Source: Solirubrobacteraceae bacterium (GTDB lineage Bacteria; Actinomycetota; Thermoleophilia; Solirubrobacterales; Solirubrobacteraceae). Taken from it: 64,000 nucleotides of DNA. The notes beneath the pieces were generated by a model that saw only the letters and a program-made list of their open reading frames with translations, did no database searches and was not told the origin of the DNA. Each line of letters begins with the position of its first letter. The first letter of the stretch is position 1. The stretch lies in NCBI GenBank assembly GCA_031177685.1, contig JAPSGI010000003.1, positions 62,001 to 126,000 of the forward strand, written 5' to 3'. This document shows, one piece after another, positions 25,701 to 33,599 of the stretch. The position numbers and the translations under genes were made by a program.

Positions 25701-25978
25701 ACGCGCAGGGAGTACGAGCTGCCCTGGCTCGCGCTCCGGTAACGCCAGGACACGATCGTGCCGTCGACCGGGGCCCGCAGCACGTACGTGCCCGTCGACT
25801 GCGGCGCGACCTGGCCCTGCACGACGGTGCAGGGATCGCCCCCGCAGATCGACGGCGTACCGCCGGGCGGAAGGTCGAGGCTGCCGACGGTGTACGTCTG
25901 CGCCCCGGCGGTCGCGGGCAGGAGGGCGCATGCAACGACGGCCACCCCCCAGCTCCGGTTCCAAGCTCCGCTCCCCAT
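22760..25978 (-). CDS. Large exported metzincin-type metalloprotease
   Basis: A 1072-residue exported protein. Signal peptide to about residue 26 (VAVVACALLPATAGA), N-terminal beta domains, a poly-Pro linker at about 200-212, and a peptidase core with HEMLHLLGFGHSD at about residue 609. This is the extended zinc motif HExxHxxGxxH of metzincins, and FDVMSYCGQD at about residue 672 supplies the Met-turn. Residues after about 700 are repeated Ig-like beta domains, and the C-terminus is very Arg-rich. No membrane anchor or sorting motif is seen. It lies between two NTF2-like genes with gaps of 19 and 25 bp, probably one operon. Substrate unknown. Confidence 0.85.
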   Translation of the reverse strand: MGSGAWNRSWGVAVVACALLPATAGAQTYTVGSLDLPPGGTPSICGGDPCTVVQGQVAPQSTGTYVLRAPVDGTIVSWRYRSASQGSSYSLRVLRPANQQETAFNALASAASPPIGDAEDLVRGPFAVSIPVRAGDRIGLRSHGPEYGVPVATTGHNDPATGDGVRYFAPDVADGATQSWTDAGNTGQQVLVQATIQPGPPPPFVAPPPPPPPDFRLERNPPGRFTPTMRPRARLQIPLMLRRLNGSSGPIALSVSQPPPGTSATLSHTTIDGVSDTPLFVTIAPRPGRAARPGSYKLRVTATPSGPAAGPGPRTLLPPVAVLEELAVRLQGIEVTQGVQTFGQPFGGAYYGVPLMRGKKTIARVFADFLGITGRFRGRQPRLRPELGVALYAFDSRGRQLPFSPLVPDYVPPSSRLRVNDEGLTTEERVSPQAFTFELPGTWTKRGRLRLTAVVLGTSFDRTGADVCVQVACGAQPRTTLPGIDFDTPPRARYVNALATRPWNAQDGRFDVGLPSIRSFARMQAMLPIPMLFLNREDVPSPVPRFRDVRVVSEKAILEATQDYDDHIGRPGDFTLGTFVPLSGKFGGGYAPGPRAGVGEHTDTIVAHEMLHLLGFGHSDSECGGGGGGFPEPRGRMASVGIDTTEEPAADPSAPPYRIIADTQASPAFDVMSYCGQDWISALNWRRAIQTAPRRLQRRASRLAAPAVPSLRVRARVNRGGVGEIVSVGPARGPSPAPAPDAAYRVVARDAAGRELASAPVHAATAPDEPSRGLTTVLEGVVPAAGAARVEVTAGGSLLAARDRSANVPAVRLLAPRRLGGRAATVRWRTADADPGPREVALDYSADGGRSFAPVLSGFDTGVARVPVHLLGASRNGRLRLRVNDGFDEGEAISGRIVVPRRTPSVTIVSPPARQTVPAGSIVTLEGAADDDRGRPVRGRNLRWFAGRRALGRGEQLTTTLPAGTRTVRLVARDRSGRTGSATRRLRVRGSTPFFLRLSAPARLRRTARRLTLVVAASQPATLRVRGRRLRVGRSPRRVQVGVPAGSRAIRVAARLVAGGRSSARTVVVRRG

Positions 25979-26003
25979 CGGCGCAGGGCGAGTCTAATCG
26001 CAC

Positions 26004-26411
26004 TCAGGTCGGCGGCTCGGGATTCGCAACCGCCTCCAGCGCCTGCTCCTTCGCCAAAAAGCCCGCCGTGCGGACGATCAGGCCGTCCCTGATCCAGTGG
26101 GCGACGGCCCAGGGGAACTCGGACAGGTCGAAGCCCGCGGGCGTGCGTCCGTGGAAGCGCACGAGGCCGACGACGCAGTCCCCGCCGGCGTCGATCGTCT
26201 CCTCGAGCTCCAGGCGTATGCCCTCGAGGTCTCCGGAGACCTCGCGCCACCACCGACGCATGCCCTCGGGCCCGTGGTACGGACCGGGGATGGGCGACTC
26301 CGGGACGTTGTCGATCCGCAGCTCGGCGTGGACGAGCGGCAGCGGGAGCTCGCCGCGCGACAGGAACTCGTCGTACGCGCGGCGCACCAGCTCCACGTTC
26401 TCGCGCGACAT
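26004..26411 (-). CDS. NTF2/SnoaL-like protein B
   Basis: A 135-residue NTF2-like protein beginning MSRENVELVRRAYDEFL, with YHGPEGMRRWWREVSGD in the middle and WIRDGLIVRTAGFLAKEQAL at the end. It is a clear paralogue of the protein encoded at 22324. AGGAG precedes the ATG by 2 bp. It heads the minus-strand set that includes the metzincin and is divergent from hmgA with 54 bp between starts. Confidence 0.8.
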   Translation of the reverse strand: MSRENVELVRRAYDEFLSRGELPLPLVHAELRIDNVPESPIPGPYHGPEGMRRWWREVSGDLEGIRLELEETIDAGGDCVVGLVRFHGRTPAGFDLSEFPWAVAHWIRDGLIVRTAGFLAKEQALEAVANPEPPT

Positions 26412-26465
26412 GGCTCCTAGTATCGCGGTGCTACCTTCGGTATCCCACATCGGAAGGAGCGGCAC

Positions 26466-27644
26466 ATGCGCTACCACGCCCTCGGAGCGGTTCCGTCCAA
26501 GCGTCACGTCCAGGTGCGCCGTGACGGCGCCGCCTCGCCGCTGCTGGTGGAGGAGGTCCTCGGGTACGAGGGGTTCTCCGGCAACGAGTCGATCCTCTAC
26601 CACGTGCACTCGCCGTGCCGGCTCGAAGAGGTCGGCTCGTTCACGCCGATCGAGCGCGAGGAGTGGGTGCCCGACGCGCACGTCCACCGGCTCGCGGACA
26701 CCAAGCCGGTCGCGCCCGGCGGCGACCCGGTGTCGGGACGGCGGCTGCTCATGTGGAACGGCGACGTCGAGGTCTCGGTGTGCAAGCCGACGGAGCCACT
26801 GGACGGCTTCTTCCGCGACGGCGACGGCGACGAGGTCATCTACGTCCACCGCGGCGGCGGCGTGCTGCGCACGGTGTTCGGCCGCGTGCCCTTCCGCCAG
26901 CACGACTACGTCGTCATCCCGCGCGGGACCACCCACGCCTTCGAGCTCGACCCGGACGTCGAGCAGACGTGGCTGTGCTTCCACACGCCCGGCGAGATCG
27001 AGACGCCCAACCGCTACCGCAACCGCTACGGTCAGCTGCTCGAGCACGCGCCGTTCTCCCAGCGCGACTTCCACCCGCCGGACGAGCTGGAGACCTTCGA
27101 CGAGCGCGGCGAGTACCACGTCACCGTGCGGGTCCGCGGCGGGCTGCAGCGCTACGTCCTGGACCGCCACCCGTTCGACGTCGTGGGCTGGGACGGCTAC
27201 GTGTGGCCGTGCACGTTCAACGCGGACGACTTCGAGCCGCGCGCCGGGCGCTTCCACCTGCCGCCGCCCGCCCACCAGACCTTCCAGGGCCCGAACTTCG
27301 TGATCTGCACGTTCGCGCCGCGCATGCTCGACTGGGACCCCCAGGCCGTGCCGCTGCCCTACCACCACTCGAACATCCAGTCCGAGGAGGTCATGTTCTA
27401 CGCGGAGGGCGACTACGCCGCGCGCAAGGGCGTGGACGTCGGCTGCCTGACGCTGCACCCGTCCGGACTGCCGCATGGCCCCCAGCCCGGGACGGTCGAG
27501 CGGGCGCTCGGCGCGAAGTCGACGAACGAGCTGGCGGTCATGTGGGACACGTTCCGGCCGCTGCGCCTCTCCACGCTGTGGCGCGAGATCGACGATCCCG
27601 CCTACGCCTTCTCCTGGAACGAGGACAAGCAGCCCGCCGGGTGA
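26466..27644 (+). CDS. hmgA: Homogentisate 1,2-dioxygenase
   Basis: Opens the ring of homogentisate to maleylacetoacetate in tyrosine breakdown. The 392-residue protein is a double-cupin iron enzyme. The C-terminal PLPYHHSNIQSEEVMFYAEG carries the iron-binding His and Glu region, and GCLTLHPSGLPHGPQPG supplies the second His pair. GAAGGAG precedes the ATG. The stop overlaps the fahA start by 4 bp (GTGA), so the next pathway step is translationally coupled. Confidence 0.93.
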   Translation: MRYHALGAVPSKRHVQVRRDGAASPLLVEEVLGYEGFSGNESILYHVHSPCRLEEVGSFTPIEREEWVPDAHVHRLADTKPVAPGGDPVSGRRLLMWNGDVEVSVCKPTEPLDGFFRDGDGDEVIYVHRGGGVLRTVFGRVPFRQHDYVVIPRGTTHAFELDPDVEQTWLCFHTPGEIETPNRYRNRYGQLLEHAPFSQRDFHPPDELETFDERGEYHVTVRVRGGLQRYVLDRHPFDVVGWDGYVWPCTFNADDFEPRAGRFHLPPPAHQTFQGPNFVICTFAPRMLDWDPQAVPLPYHHSNIQSEEVMFYAEGDYAARKGVDVGCLTLHPSGLPHGPQPGTVERALGAKSTNELAVMWDTFRPLRLSTLWREIDDPAYAFSWNEDKQPAG

Positions 27645-28732
27645 GCGCGCTCGCCTTCGGGGTCCTGCGCGACCACGGGCCGGCGGTGCGCGCCGGCGCC
27701 GGCGCGCTCCCGCTCGCCGGCCTGCCGCTGCCCGTGCCGCCTGAGACCTGGGAGCGGCCGTCTCTGAACGCGTTCCTGGAGCTGGGCGCGGAAGCCTGGG
27801 ACGCCGTACGCGCCGCGCTGCCGCCGCTGCTGGCGGGGCATCAACTCGCCGCCCCCGACGACGCGGTGCTCCCATTCGAGGTCGCCGACTACGTCGACTT
27901 CTTCGCCGCCCGCGCGCACGCCGAGAACGCGGGGCGCATCCTGCGCCCGGGCACCGAGCCGCTGACTCCCAACTGGGAGCACATGCCGGTCGGCTACCAC
28001 GGCCGCGCGGGGACGGTCGTCGTGAGCGGGACGCCGGTGCCGAGGCCGCTCGGCCAGCTCGCCCCGGGCGCCTTCGGGCCCGAGCCGCGGCTCGACGTCG
28101 AGCTGGAGCTGGGCTGGGTCTGCGGGCCGGCCCCGGCGGGCGCCGCCGCGCCGGACGCCGAGCGCCACGTCTTCGGCGCGGTCCTGCTGGCCGACTGGAG
28201 CGCGCGCACCATCCAGGCGTGGGAATCGCGCCCCCTGGGCCCGCTGCTCGGCAAGTCGTTCGCGACCTCGATCTCGGCCTGGGTCGTCCCGCTCGCGCAG
28301 CTGCCGCGTGCGCCCGGCCCGCCGCAGGACCCGCTGCCCCACCTGCGTGCGCCCGAGCCGCGCGGCGTCGACCTCGACCTCGAGCTCGCACTCAACGGCC
28401 ACGCCCTGGCCACCGTCAACGCACGCGTGCTGGAGTGGAGCCCCGGCCAGCTCGTGGCGCATCTTGTTTCCAACGGCGCACCGCTGCGCGCCGGGGACCT
28501 GCTCGGCTCGGGGACCGTGTCGGAGTCCGCGCAGCGCGCCGGCTGCCTGCTCGAGCTCTCGTGGAACGGCGAGCGCCCCCTCAGGCTCCCCGACGGCTCG
28601 ACGCGGACCTACCTGGAGGACGGCGACGAGGTCACGCTGCGCGGCCGCGGCGCCGGCGTGGAGCTGGCCGCGGTGCGCGCGACGCTGCTTCGCGCTCCAG
28701 CGGCCCCGTCCGGTGGTCCACCTGCTTCGTGA
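27641..28732 (+). CDS. fahA: Fumarylacetoacetase-type hydrolase
   Basis: Final step of tyrosine breakdown, fumarylacetoacetate to fumarate and acetoacetate. The 363-residue protein has PVGYHGRAGTVVVSGTPV (substrate-binding region), ELGWVCGP (metal Glu), LLADWSARTIQAWE (metal Asp) and GKSFATSISAWVVPL, all in family order. It is shorter than the ~420-residue eukaryotic enzymes. The GTG start overlaps the hmgA stop. The last 101 bp run antisense to the end of the Lrp-family gene. No maleylacetoacetate isomerase gene is seen nearby. Confidence 0.92.
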   Translation: MSALAFGVLRDHGPAVRAGAGALPLAGLPLPVPPETWERPSLNAFLELGAEAWDAVRAALPPLLAGHQLAAPDDAVLPFEVADYVDFFAARAHAENAGRILRPGTEPLTPNWEHMPVGYHGRAGTVVVSGTPVPRPLGQLAPGAFGPEPRLDVELELGWVCGPAPAGAAAPDAERHVFGAVLLADWSARTIQAWESRPLGPLLGKSFATSISAWVVPLAQLPRAPGPPQDPLPHLRAPEPRGVDLDLELALNGHALATVNARVLEWSPGQLVAHLVSNGAPLRAGDLLGSGTVSESAQRAGCLLELSWNGERPLRLPDGSTRTYLEDGDEVTLRGRGAGVELAAVRATLLRAPAAPSGGPPAS

Positions 28733-29141
28733 GCGCGATGTAGCTCGTCGCACGGGTGATCGAGCGCGTGGAAAGGATCCGCGTGACCAGGTGCTGCAGG
28801 TGCTCGGTGTCGCGCGCGACGATCCGGCAGATCAGGTCCTGCGGGCCCGAGATCGCATGGGCGTCCAGCACCTCCGGGATCTCCTCCAGCGCGTCGACCG
28901 CCTCGGTCAGCCGCCCCTGCGCCAGCTCGAGCAGGATGAACGCCAGGATTGGATACCCCAGCGGCGCGGGATCGACCTCCGGCCCGTACCCGGTGATGAC
29001 CCCGCGGGCCTCCAGCTTGGACACGCGCGCCTGCACCGTTCCGCGGGCGACGCCCAGGCGCCGGGAGGTCTCGAGCAGGCCGGCGCGCGGGTCGGCGCGC
29101 AGCTCGGCGAGGATGCGGGCGTCGAGCGCGTCGATGGTCAT
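28632..29141 (-). CDS. Lrp/AsnC-family transcriptional regulator
   Basis: A 169-residue regulator. N-terminal winged helix: DALDARILAELRADPRAGLL, then SRRLGVARGTVQARVSKLEA. The C-terminal RAM ligand-binding domain spans about 70-145 (FILLELAQG, VLDAHAISGPQDLICRIVA). A basic Arg/Pro/Ala tail of about 20 residues is coded only antisense to fahA. Lrp-family proteins often sense amino acids, and its place between hmgA-fahA and phhA-hpd suggests it responds to phenylalanine, tyrosine or a keto acid. TAAGCT lies 7 bp before the ATG. Confidence 0.9.
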   Translation of the reverse strand: MTIDALDARILAELRADPRAGLLETSRRLGVARGTVQARVSKLEARGVITGYGPEVDPAPLGYPILAFILLELAQGRLTEAVDALEEIPEVLDAHAISGPQDLICRIVARDTEHLQHLVTRILSTRSITRATSYIALTKQVDHRTGPLEREAASRAPRPAPRRRRGRAA

Positions 29142-29148
29142 GTTGACC

Positions 29149-29240
29149 AGCTTAGCGAGCCAGGAGGCGCGTTTTCTGAGCGATCTGCCTAGCCTCGCTG
29201 GACACACTTGCCAGTCAGGGCGCGGAGTGCTGTGCTTGGA
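29149..29240. promoter_or_regulatory. Divergent lrp/phhA control region
   Basis: The lrp -10 box TAAGCT lies at 29149-29154 (minus). An imperfect inverted repeat, AGCGAGCCAGG against CCTAGCCTCGCT (about 29154-29204), overlaps the expected regulator-binding zone between lrp (starts 29141) and phhA (starts 29250). It is a candidate site for autoregulation and pathway control. Confidence 0.45.
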
Positions 29241-29249
29241 CGCGCCGTG

Positions 29250-30128
29250 ATGGAGGAGGGACAGCTCTACTCGCCGGTGACGTCGAAGGACGGTCACGTC
29301 GAGGTCCATCTCGCCGACGACCACCCCGGCGCCAACGATCCGGCCTACCGCGCCCGGCGCAACGAGATCGCGGCCGCCGCGCTGGCTTGGCGCCCCGGCG
29401 ACCCGGCGCCGCCGATCGAATACACCGAGGAGGAGCAGGAGGTGTGGCGGACGGTGTGCCGCGAGCTGCGCCCCAAGCACGAGCGCCTCGCGGTCCGCGA
29501 GTACGTGGACGCGCTCGACGCCGTCGCCCTGCCCACCGACCGCATCCCCAGCCTCGACGAGGTCTCCGACCGCGTGGGCGCCTTCCGCTACGTGCCGGCG
29601 GCCGGGCTCGTCCCGCTCGACGAGTTCTACGGCTCGCTGGCCGACCGGCGCTTTCACTCGACGCAGTACGTGCGTCACCCCGCCTTCCCGCTGTATACGC
29701 CCGAGCCGGACATCATTCACGAGGTCATCGGCCACGGGCACCTGCTCGCGACGCCCACGTACGGGGAGCTGCACCGCCTCGCCGGGGTCGCCGCCCGGCG
29801 GCTGCGCGACGAGGAGAACCTACGCTTTTTGTCCCGGGTCTTCTGGTTCACGTTGGAGTTCGGCGTGGTGGAGGAGGACGGCGAGGTGCGCGCCTACGGG
29901 GCCGGCCTGCTGTCGTCCTACGGCGAGATCGACGAGTTCCGCGGGATGGAGCACCGCCCGCTCGACCTGGCCGAGATGGGGACGGCGGACTACGACATCA
30001 CCCGCTACCAGCCCGTCCTGTACCGCGCGACGTCCGAGGACGAGATCCGCGCGGTCGTGGGCGGGTTCTTCGCCGCCTGCACCGACGAGTCGATCGAGGA
30101 GATGCGCCGTGAGCACATCGCTGCATGA
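29250..30128 (+). CDS. phhA: Phenylalanine 4-monooxygenase (aromatic amino acid hydroxylase)
   Basis: Converts phenylalanine to tyrosine with a pterin cofactor and iron. The 292-residue catalytic domain has PDIIHEVIGHGHLL with the two iron His, and WFTLEFGVVEE with the iron Glu. The usual GHVP in the motif is GHGH here. EWRP-type entry residues and length fit bacterial single-domain enzymes. A GTG three bases upstream is an alternative start. The end overlaps the hpd start by 20 bp. Confidence 0.92.
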   Translation: MEEGQLYSPVTSKDGHVEVHLADDHPGANDPAYRARRNEIAAAALAWRPGDPAPPIEYTEEEQEVWRTVCRELRPKHERLAVREYVDALDAVALPTDRIPSLDEVSDRVGAFRYVPAAGLVPLDEFYGSLADRRFHSTQYVRHPAFPLYTPEPDIIHEVIGHGHLLATPTYGELHRLAGVAARRLRDEENLRFLSRVFWFTLEFGVVEEDGEVRAYGAGLLSSYGEIDEFRGMEHRPLDLAEMGTADYDITRYQPVLYRATSEDEIRAVVGGFFAACTDESIEEMRREHIAA

Positions 30129-31251
30129 GCTGACCGGCGCCGCCGAGCGCCACGCCGACCCGATGCCCCTGAACGGCATCGACCACATCGAGCTGTGGGT
30201 GGGCAACGCCGCGCAGAGCGCCTACTACTTCACGCACGTGTTCGGGTTCGAGGAGGTCGCCTACGCCGGCCTGGAGACCGGCCTGCGCGAGCGGGCGTCG
30301 CACGTGCTCGAGCAGGGGCGCGTGCGCCTCGTTGTGACCGGGGCCCTGTCCAGCGACTCGCCGGTCGCCGAGCACCACCGGCGCCACGGCGACGGCGTCA
30401 AGGTCATCGCGCTGTCGGTTCCGGACGCCGCGGCGGCGTATCGCCACGCGGTCGAGGCGGGGGCCCGGGGCTTGGGGGAGCCCCGGACCCTGTCCGAGGA
30501 CGCCGGCTCGGTCGTGGTGGCCGACATCGCCGCGTACGGCGACACGATCCACCGCTTCGTCGAGCGCGGCGACTACGCGGGGGCATTCCTGCCGGGCTAC
30601 GACGCCGTGGGCGGGGCGCACCCGCGCGCGCACGCCGGCGAGGGCATGCTGGTGGGGATCGACCACGTCGTCGGCAACGTCGAGCTGGGCCGGATGCAGG
30701 AATGGGTCGGCTACTACGAGCGCGTCTTCGGGATGCGCGAGCTCATCCACTTCTCCGACGAGGCGATCTCGACGGAGTACTCCGCGCTCATGTCGAAGGT
30801 CGTCGCCGACGGGCACGGCCGCATCAAGTTCCCGATCAACGAGCCCGCCGAGGGGCGGCGCAAGTCGCAGATCGACGAATACCTGGAGTTCTACGAGGGC
30901 CCGGGCGCACAGCACATCGCCCTGGCCACGCGCGACATCGTCGCCACCGTCGAGGAGCTGACGCGCCGCGGCGTGCGGTTCCTCAGGACGCCCGACGCCT
31001 ACTACGAGGAGGTCCCGGACCGCGTCGGCGAGATCGCCGAATCCCTGGAGGACCTGCGCCGCCTGGGCATCCTGGTGGACCGCGACGACGAGGGCTACCT
31101 GCTGCAGATCTTCACCAAGCCGCTCGGGGACCGTCCCACGATCTTCTTCGAGATCATCGAGCGCCACGGCGCGCGCGGGTTCGGCGCCGGCAACTTCAAG
31201 GCGCTGTTCGAGGCGATCGAGCGCGAGCAGGCCGCACGCGGGAACCTCTGA
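30109..31251 (+). CDS. hpd: 4-hydroxyphenylpyruvate dioxygenase
   Basis: Converts 4-hydroxyphenylpyruvate to homogentisate, feeding hmgA. The 380-residue protein consists of two VOC-fold halves: NGIDHIELWVGN at residues 22-33, and the catalytic half with GIDHVVGNV (first iron His), AQHIALATRD (second His) and TIFFEIIER (iron Glu). GTG start inside the phhA end, so the two are coupled. An aminotransferase linking tyrosine to the keto acid is not in this window. Confidence 0.94.
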   Translation: MSTSLHELTGAAERHADPMPLNGIDHIELWVGNAAQSAYYFTHVFGFEEVAYAGLETGLRERASHVLEQGRVRLVVTGALSSDSPVAEHHRRHGDGVKVIALSVPDAAAAYRHAVEAGARGLGEPRTLSEDAGSVVVADIAAYGDTIHRFVERGDYAGAFLPGYDAVGGAHPRAHAGEGMLVGIDHVVGNVELGRMQEWVGYYERVFGMRELIHFSDEAISTEYSALMSKVVADGHGRIKFPINEPAEGRRKSQIDEYLEFYEGPGAQHIALATRDIVATVEELTRRGVRFLRTPDAYYEEVPDRVGEIAESLEDLRRLGILVDRDDEGYLLQIFTKPLGDRPTIFFEIIERHGARGFGAGNFKALFEAIEREQAARGNL

Positions 31252-31297
31252 GCAGCGCCGGCGCTAGGCTCGCCTCTCACCGAGCAGGAGCGGTCAC

Positions 31298-32386
31298 ATG
31301 AGCGATGCGCGCGAGCCCGCCGCGGCGGCGGGCGCCATGGAGGGCGGCGGCTACTACACCGAGCACTCGGCTCCGCAGCAGGCCTACGGGGAGCTGGGCT
31401 TCGAGTGGCTGGAGGAGGCGGCCCGCACGGTCCCCGCGCCGCCCGACGGCGAGCCGCTGACCGTCGCCGACCTGGGCGCGGCGGGCGGCGGGAGCTCGCT
31501 GGAGCCGATGCGCCGTGCGATCGCCGCCTACCGCGAAGGCGATCCCGGGCGCCCCGTGGTGGTGGTGCACACCGACATCGCCAGCGACGACTTCAGCGCG
31601 CTGTTCGACCTCGTGCACGGCTCGCCCGACAGCTACCTGCGCGCGCCCGACGTGTACGCGCTGGCCGCCGGCGCCTCGTTCTACGAGCGCCTGTTCCCGG
31701 ACGGCCACCTGTCGCTGGCCTGGTGCTCGATCGCGGTCCACTGGCTGAGCGCCGTGCCGCGCCCGATTCCCGACCACGTGTACTGCGCCTTCGCCCGGGG
31801 CGACGTGCGCGATGCGCTGCGCGAGCAGTCCGCAAGCGACTGGCGCGCGTTCCTGCGCCATCGCGCCGCCGAGCTGCGCTCCGGCGGTCGCCTCGTGGTG
31901 ATCGGCGGGGCGGCGCTGGACGACGGCTCCAGCGGCGCCGAGGGGCTGATGACGATGGCCGACGGCGCGCTGCGCGAACTGGTGGCCGCCGGCACGCTGC
32001 GCGACGACGAGTACGCGCGGATGACGATCCCGACCTGGAACCGGACGACCGCGGAGTTCCTGGCCCCGTTCGAGGACGGGGAGGCCGGGCCGCTGGAGCT
32101 GCGCCGCCACGCGACGCGCACGCTGGCCGATCCCTACCTGGCGCGCTACGAGGCCGGGGGCGACGTGGACGCCTACGCCGCCGACGTCGCCGGGTTCTTC
32201 CACGCCGCGTTCGAGCCGTCGCTGTGGGCCGCGCTCGACCCCGACCGCGATCCGGCCGCCCTGGCGTCGGCCTTCGACGACCGCCTGCGCGCGGCCATCG
32301 CCGCCGACCCCCGCGCCGCCGCGTGCTCCTGGCACGTGGTCGCGCTGGACCTGGCGCGCGTGGTTCGCGGAGGTCGTACGGGGTAG
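31298..32386 (+). CDS. SABATH-type SAM-dependent carboxyl methyltransferase
   Basis: A 362-residue methyltransferase of the family (Methyltransf_7) best known from plants, where members methylate carboxyl groups of salicylate, indoleacetate and similar acids. Seen here: GGGYYTEHSAPQQAYG (N-terminal SAM and substrate loop), VADLGAAGGGSSLEPM (SAM-binding), LSLAWCSIAVHWLS (the family's WLS signature) and a helical cap. AGGAG precedes the ATG. It starts 46 bp after hpd in the same direction, so an aromatic acid substrate is an attractive guess. Confidence 0.75.
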   Translation: MSDAREPAAAAGAMEGGGYYTEHSAPQQAYGELGFEWLEEAARTVPAPPDGEPLTVADLGAAGGGSSLEPMRRAIAAYREGDPGRPVVVVHTDIASDDFSALFDLVHGSPDSYLRAPDVYALAAGASFYERLFPDGHLSLAWCSIAVHWLSAVPRPIPDHVYCAFARGDVRDALREQSASDWRAFLRHRAAELRSGGRLVVIGGAALDDGSSGAEGLMTMADGALRELVAAGTLRDDEYARMTIPTWNRTTAEFLAPFEDGEAGPLELRRHATRTLADPYLARYEAGGDVDAYAADVAGFFHAAFEPSLWAALDPDRDPAALASAFDDRLRAAIAADPRAAACSWHVVALDLARVVRGGRTG

Positions 32387-32397
32387 AAGTCCCCACC

Positions 32398-32856
32398 GTG
32401 GCGAGCAAGGCCGACTTCAACGCCGATGAGTGGGCGACGATCGCGGAGGGGCCGCTGCTCGCGGGCATGCGGGTGGTCATGGCCGGCCGCGGCGGCACGA
32501 TTCGCGAGAGCATCGCGATCGGCAAGGTGTACGCGCAGGCGCGCAAGGCCCATGGCGAGAACGCGCTGCTCGACGAGCTGGTGTCCGCGCCGCCGGGCGT
32601 GGACCCGCAGGGGCTCCGCGACGGCGGCGACCTCGCGACGGCGAGCCGCGAGCGGTTGCAGGAGGCGCTGCGGCTGCTGTCCGACAAGGCGGAGCCGCAG
32701 GACGTCGACGCTTACAAGCGCTTCGTGCTCAGCGTGGCCCGGGCGGCCGCCGAGGCCCACAAGGAAGGCGGGTTCGTCGGCATCGGCGGCAAGCCCGTCA
32801 GTGACGAGGAGCAGGCCGCGATCGACGAGATCGAAGCGCTGCTCGCGTCCCGCTAG
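32398..32856 (+). CDS. Hypothetical cytoplasmic protein
   Basis: A 152-residue, mostly helical protein starting VASKADFNADEWATIAEGPL, with MRVVMAGRGGTIRESIAIGK in the first third and VDAYKRFVLSVARAAAEAHK later. Similar actinobacterial proteins exist but I know no function. The GTG is 11 bp after the methyltransferase stop, so it may be cotranscribed. Its last 4 bp (CTAG) overlap the convergent DUF1326 gene. Confidence 0.75.
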   Translation: MASKADFNADEWATIAEGPLLAGMRVVMAGRGGTIRESIAIGKVYAQARKAHGENALLDELVSAPPGVDPQGLRDGGDLATASRERLQEALRLLSDKAEPQDVDAYKRFVLSVARAAAEAHKEGGFVGIGGKPVSDEEQAAIDEIEALLASR

Positions 32857-33482
32857 CCCGCCGCGGCCGGGCTCCAGTCGAACCGGTTGAGCTGGGCGTA
32901 GGTCTTCTCGAAGCCGAACTGCAGCGGGCCCTCGCCCGACGCGCTGGCCCGCACCGTGTTGCCCACTTCGGCCTGCTTGTACTCGAAGCCGTTGGGCAGG
33001 TCGATCCGCACGCGGTGCTCGTCGCCCGTGGCCGGGCTGACGATCGGCTGGATCGTGGTCTCGCCGAAGTCGCCGATGCGGATCGTGGCCTTGCGCGCCT
33101 CGCGGTCGCTGTCGATGTCGATCGACGTGACGACCGTCTCGTGCTTGTCGGGCGTGATCGAGCTGAAGATCTCGAACAGCGCGCCGCCGTGCTCGCCGGT
33201 CCACAGCTGCTCGACCGCATCGCGCTGCTCCTCGCTGGCGTCGGCGTCTGTGAACAGCTGGATCGAGCCGTTGCCCTCGTAGAGCGGCCCGGGGAACGCC
33301 ACGAGCGCGCCGAATTTCGTGCCGGTGAGGTCCACGTCGCCGAAGTGGCCCTCCTCGATGCGCATGGCGACCACCACCCGGCAGTACCCGTGGGTCGGGT
33401 CGCCCTCGAACTGACAGGGACACGCCCAGTCGCAGCTGCAGCTTCCGACCTCTTCGCCGACGATGTGCCAGTCCACGCCCAT
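32853..33482 (-). CDS. DUF1326 family protein
   Basis: A 209-residue protein with the family's N-terminal cysteine cluster (GSCSCDWACPCQFEGDP), which resembles a metal site, followed by a beta-rich body with DKHETVVTSIDIDSDRE. The molecular function of the family is not established. A GGGAGG ribosome site lies just before the ATG. It converges with the 152-residue gene through a shared CTAG. Confidence 0.8.
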   Translation of the reverse strand: MGVDWHIVGEEVGSCSCDWACPCQFEGDPTHGYCRVVVAMRIEEGHFGDVDLTGTKFGALVAFPGPLYEGNGSIQLFTDADASEEQRDAVEQLWTGEHGGALFEIFSSITPDKHETVVTSIDIDSDREARKATIRIGDFGETTIQPIVSPATGDEHRVRIDLPNGFEYKQAEVGNTVRASASGEGPLQFGFEKTYAQLNRFDWSPAAAG

Positions 33483-33599
33483 ATCGCCTCCCTCGCCCGC
33501 TTACGAATGCGAGGCCGACGATAAGCAGAACACGTCCAGCTTTGCAACTCGGGAGTCCGCGCTAACGGAGCGGGCAGGCCGCAACACGCCGTGCTCAGG

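Noticed and set aside
22506-26003. 1165-codon minus-strand frame
   Set aside because: Out-of-frame shadow of the metzincin gene. The metzincin frame has signal peptide, zinc motif and Met-turn.
31255-31266. AGCGCCGGCGCT palindrome after hpd
   Set aside because: Short, all-GC palindromes are expected by chance at this base composition, and it lies in the leader of the next gene without other support.
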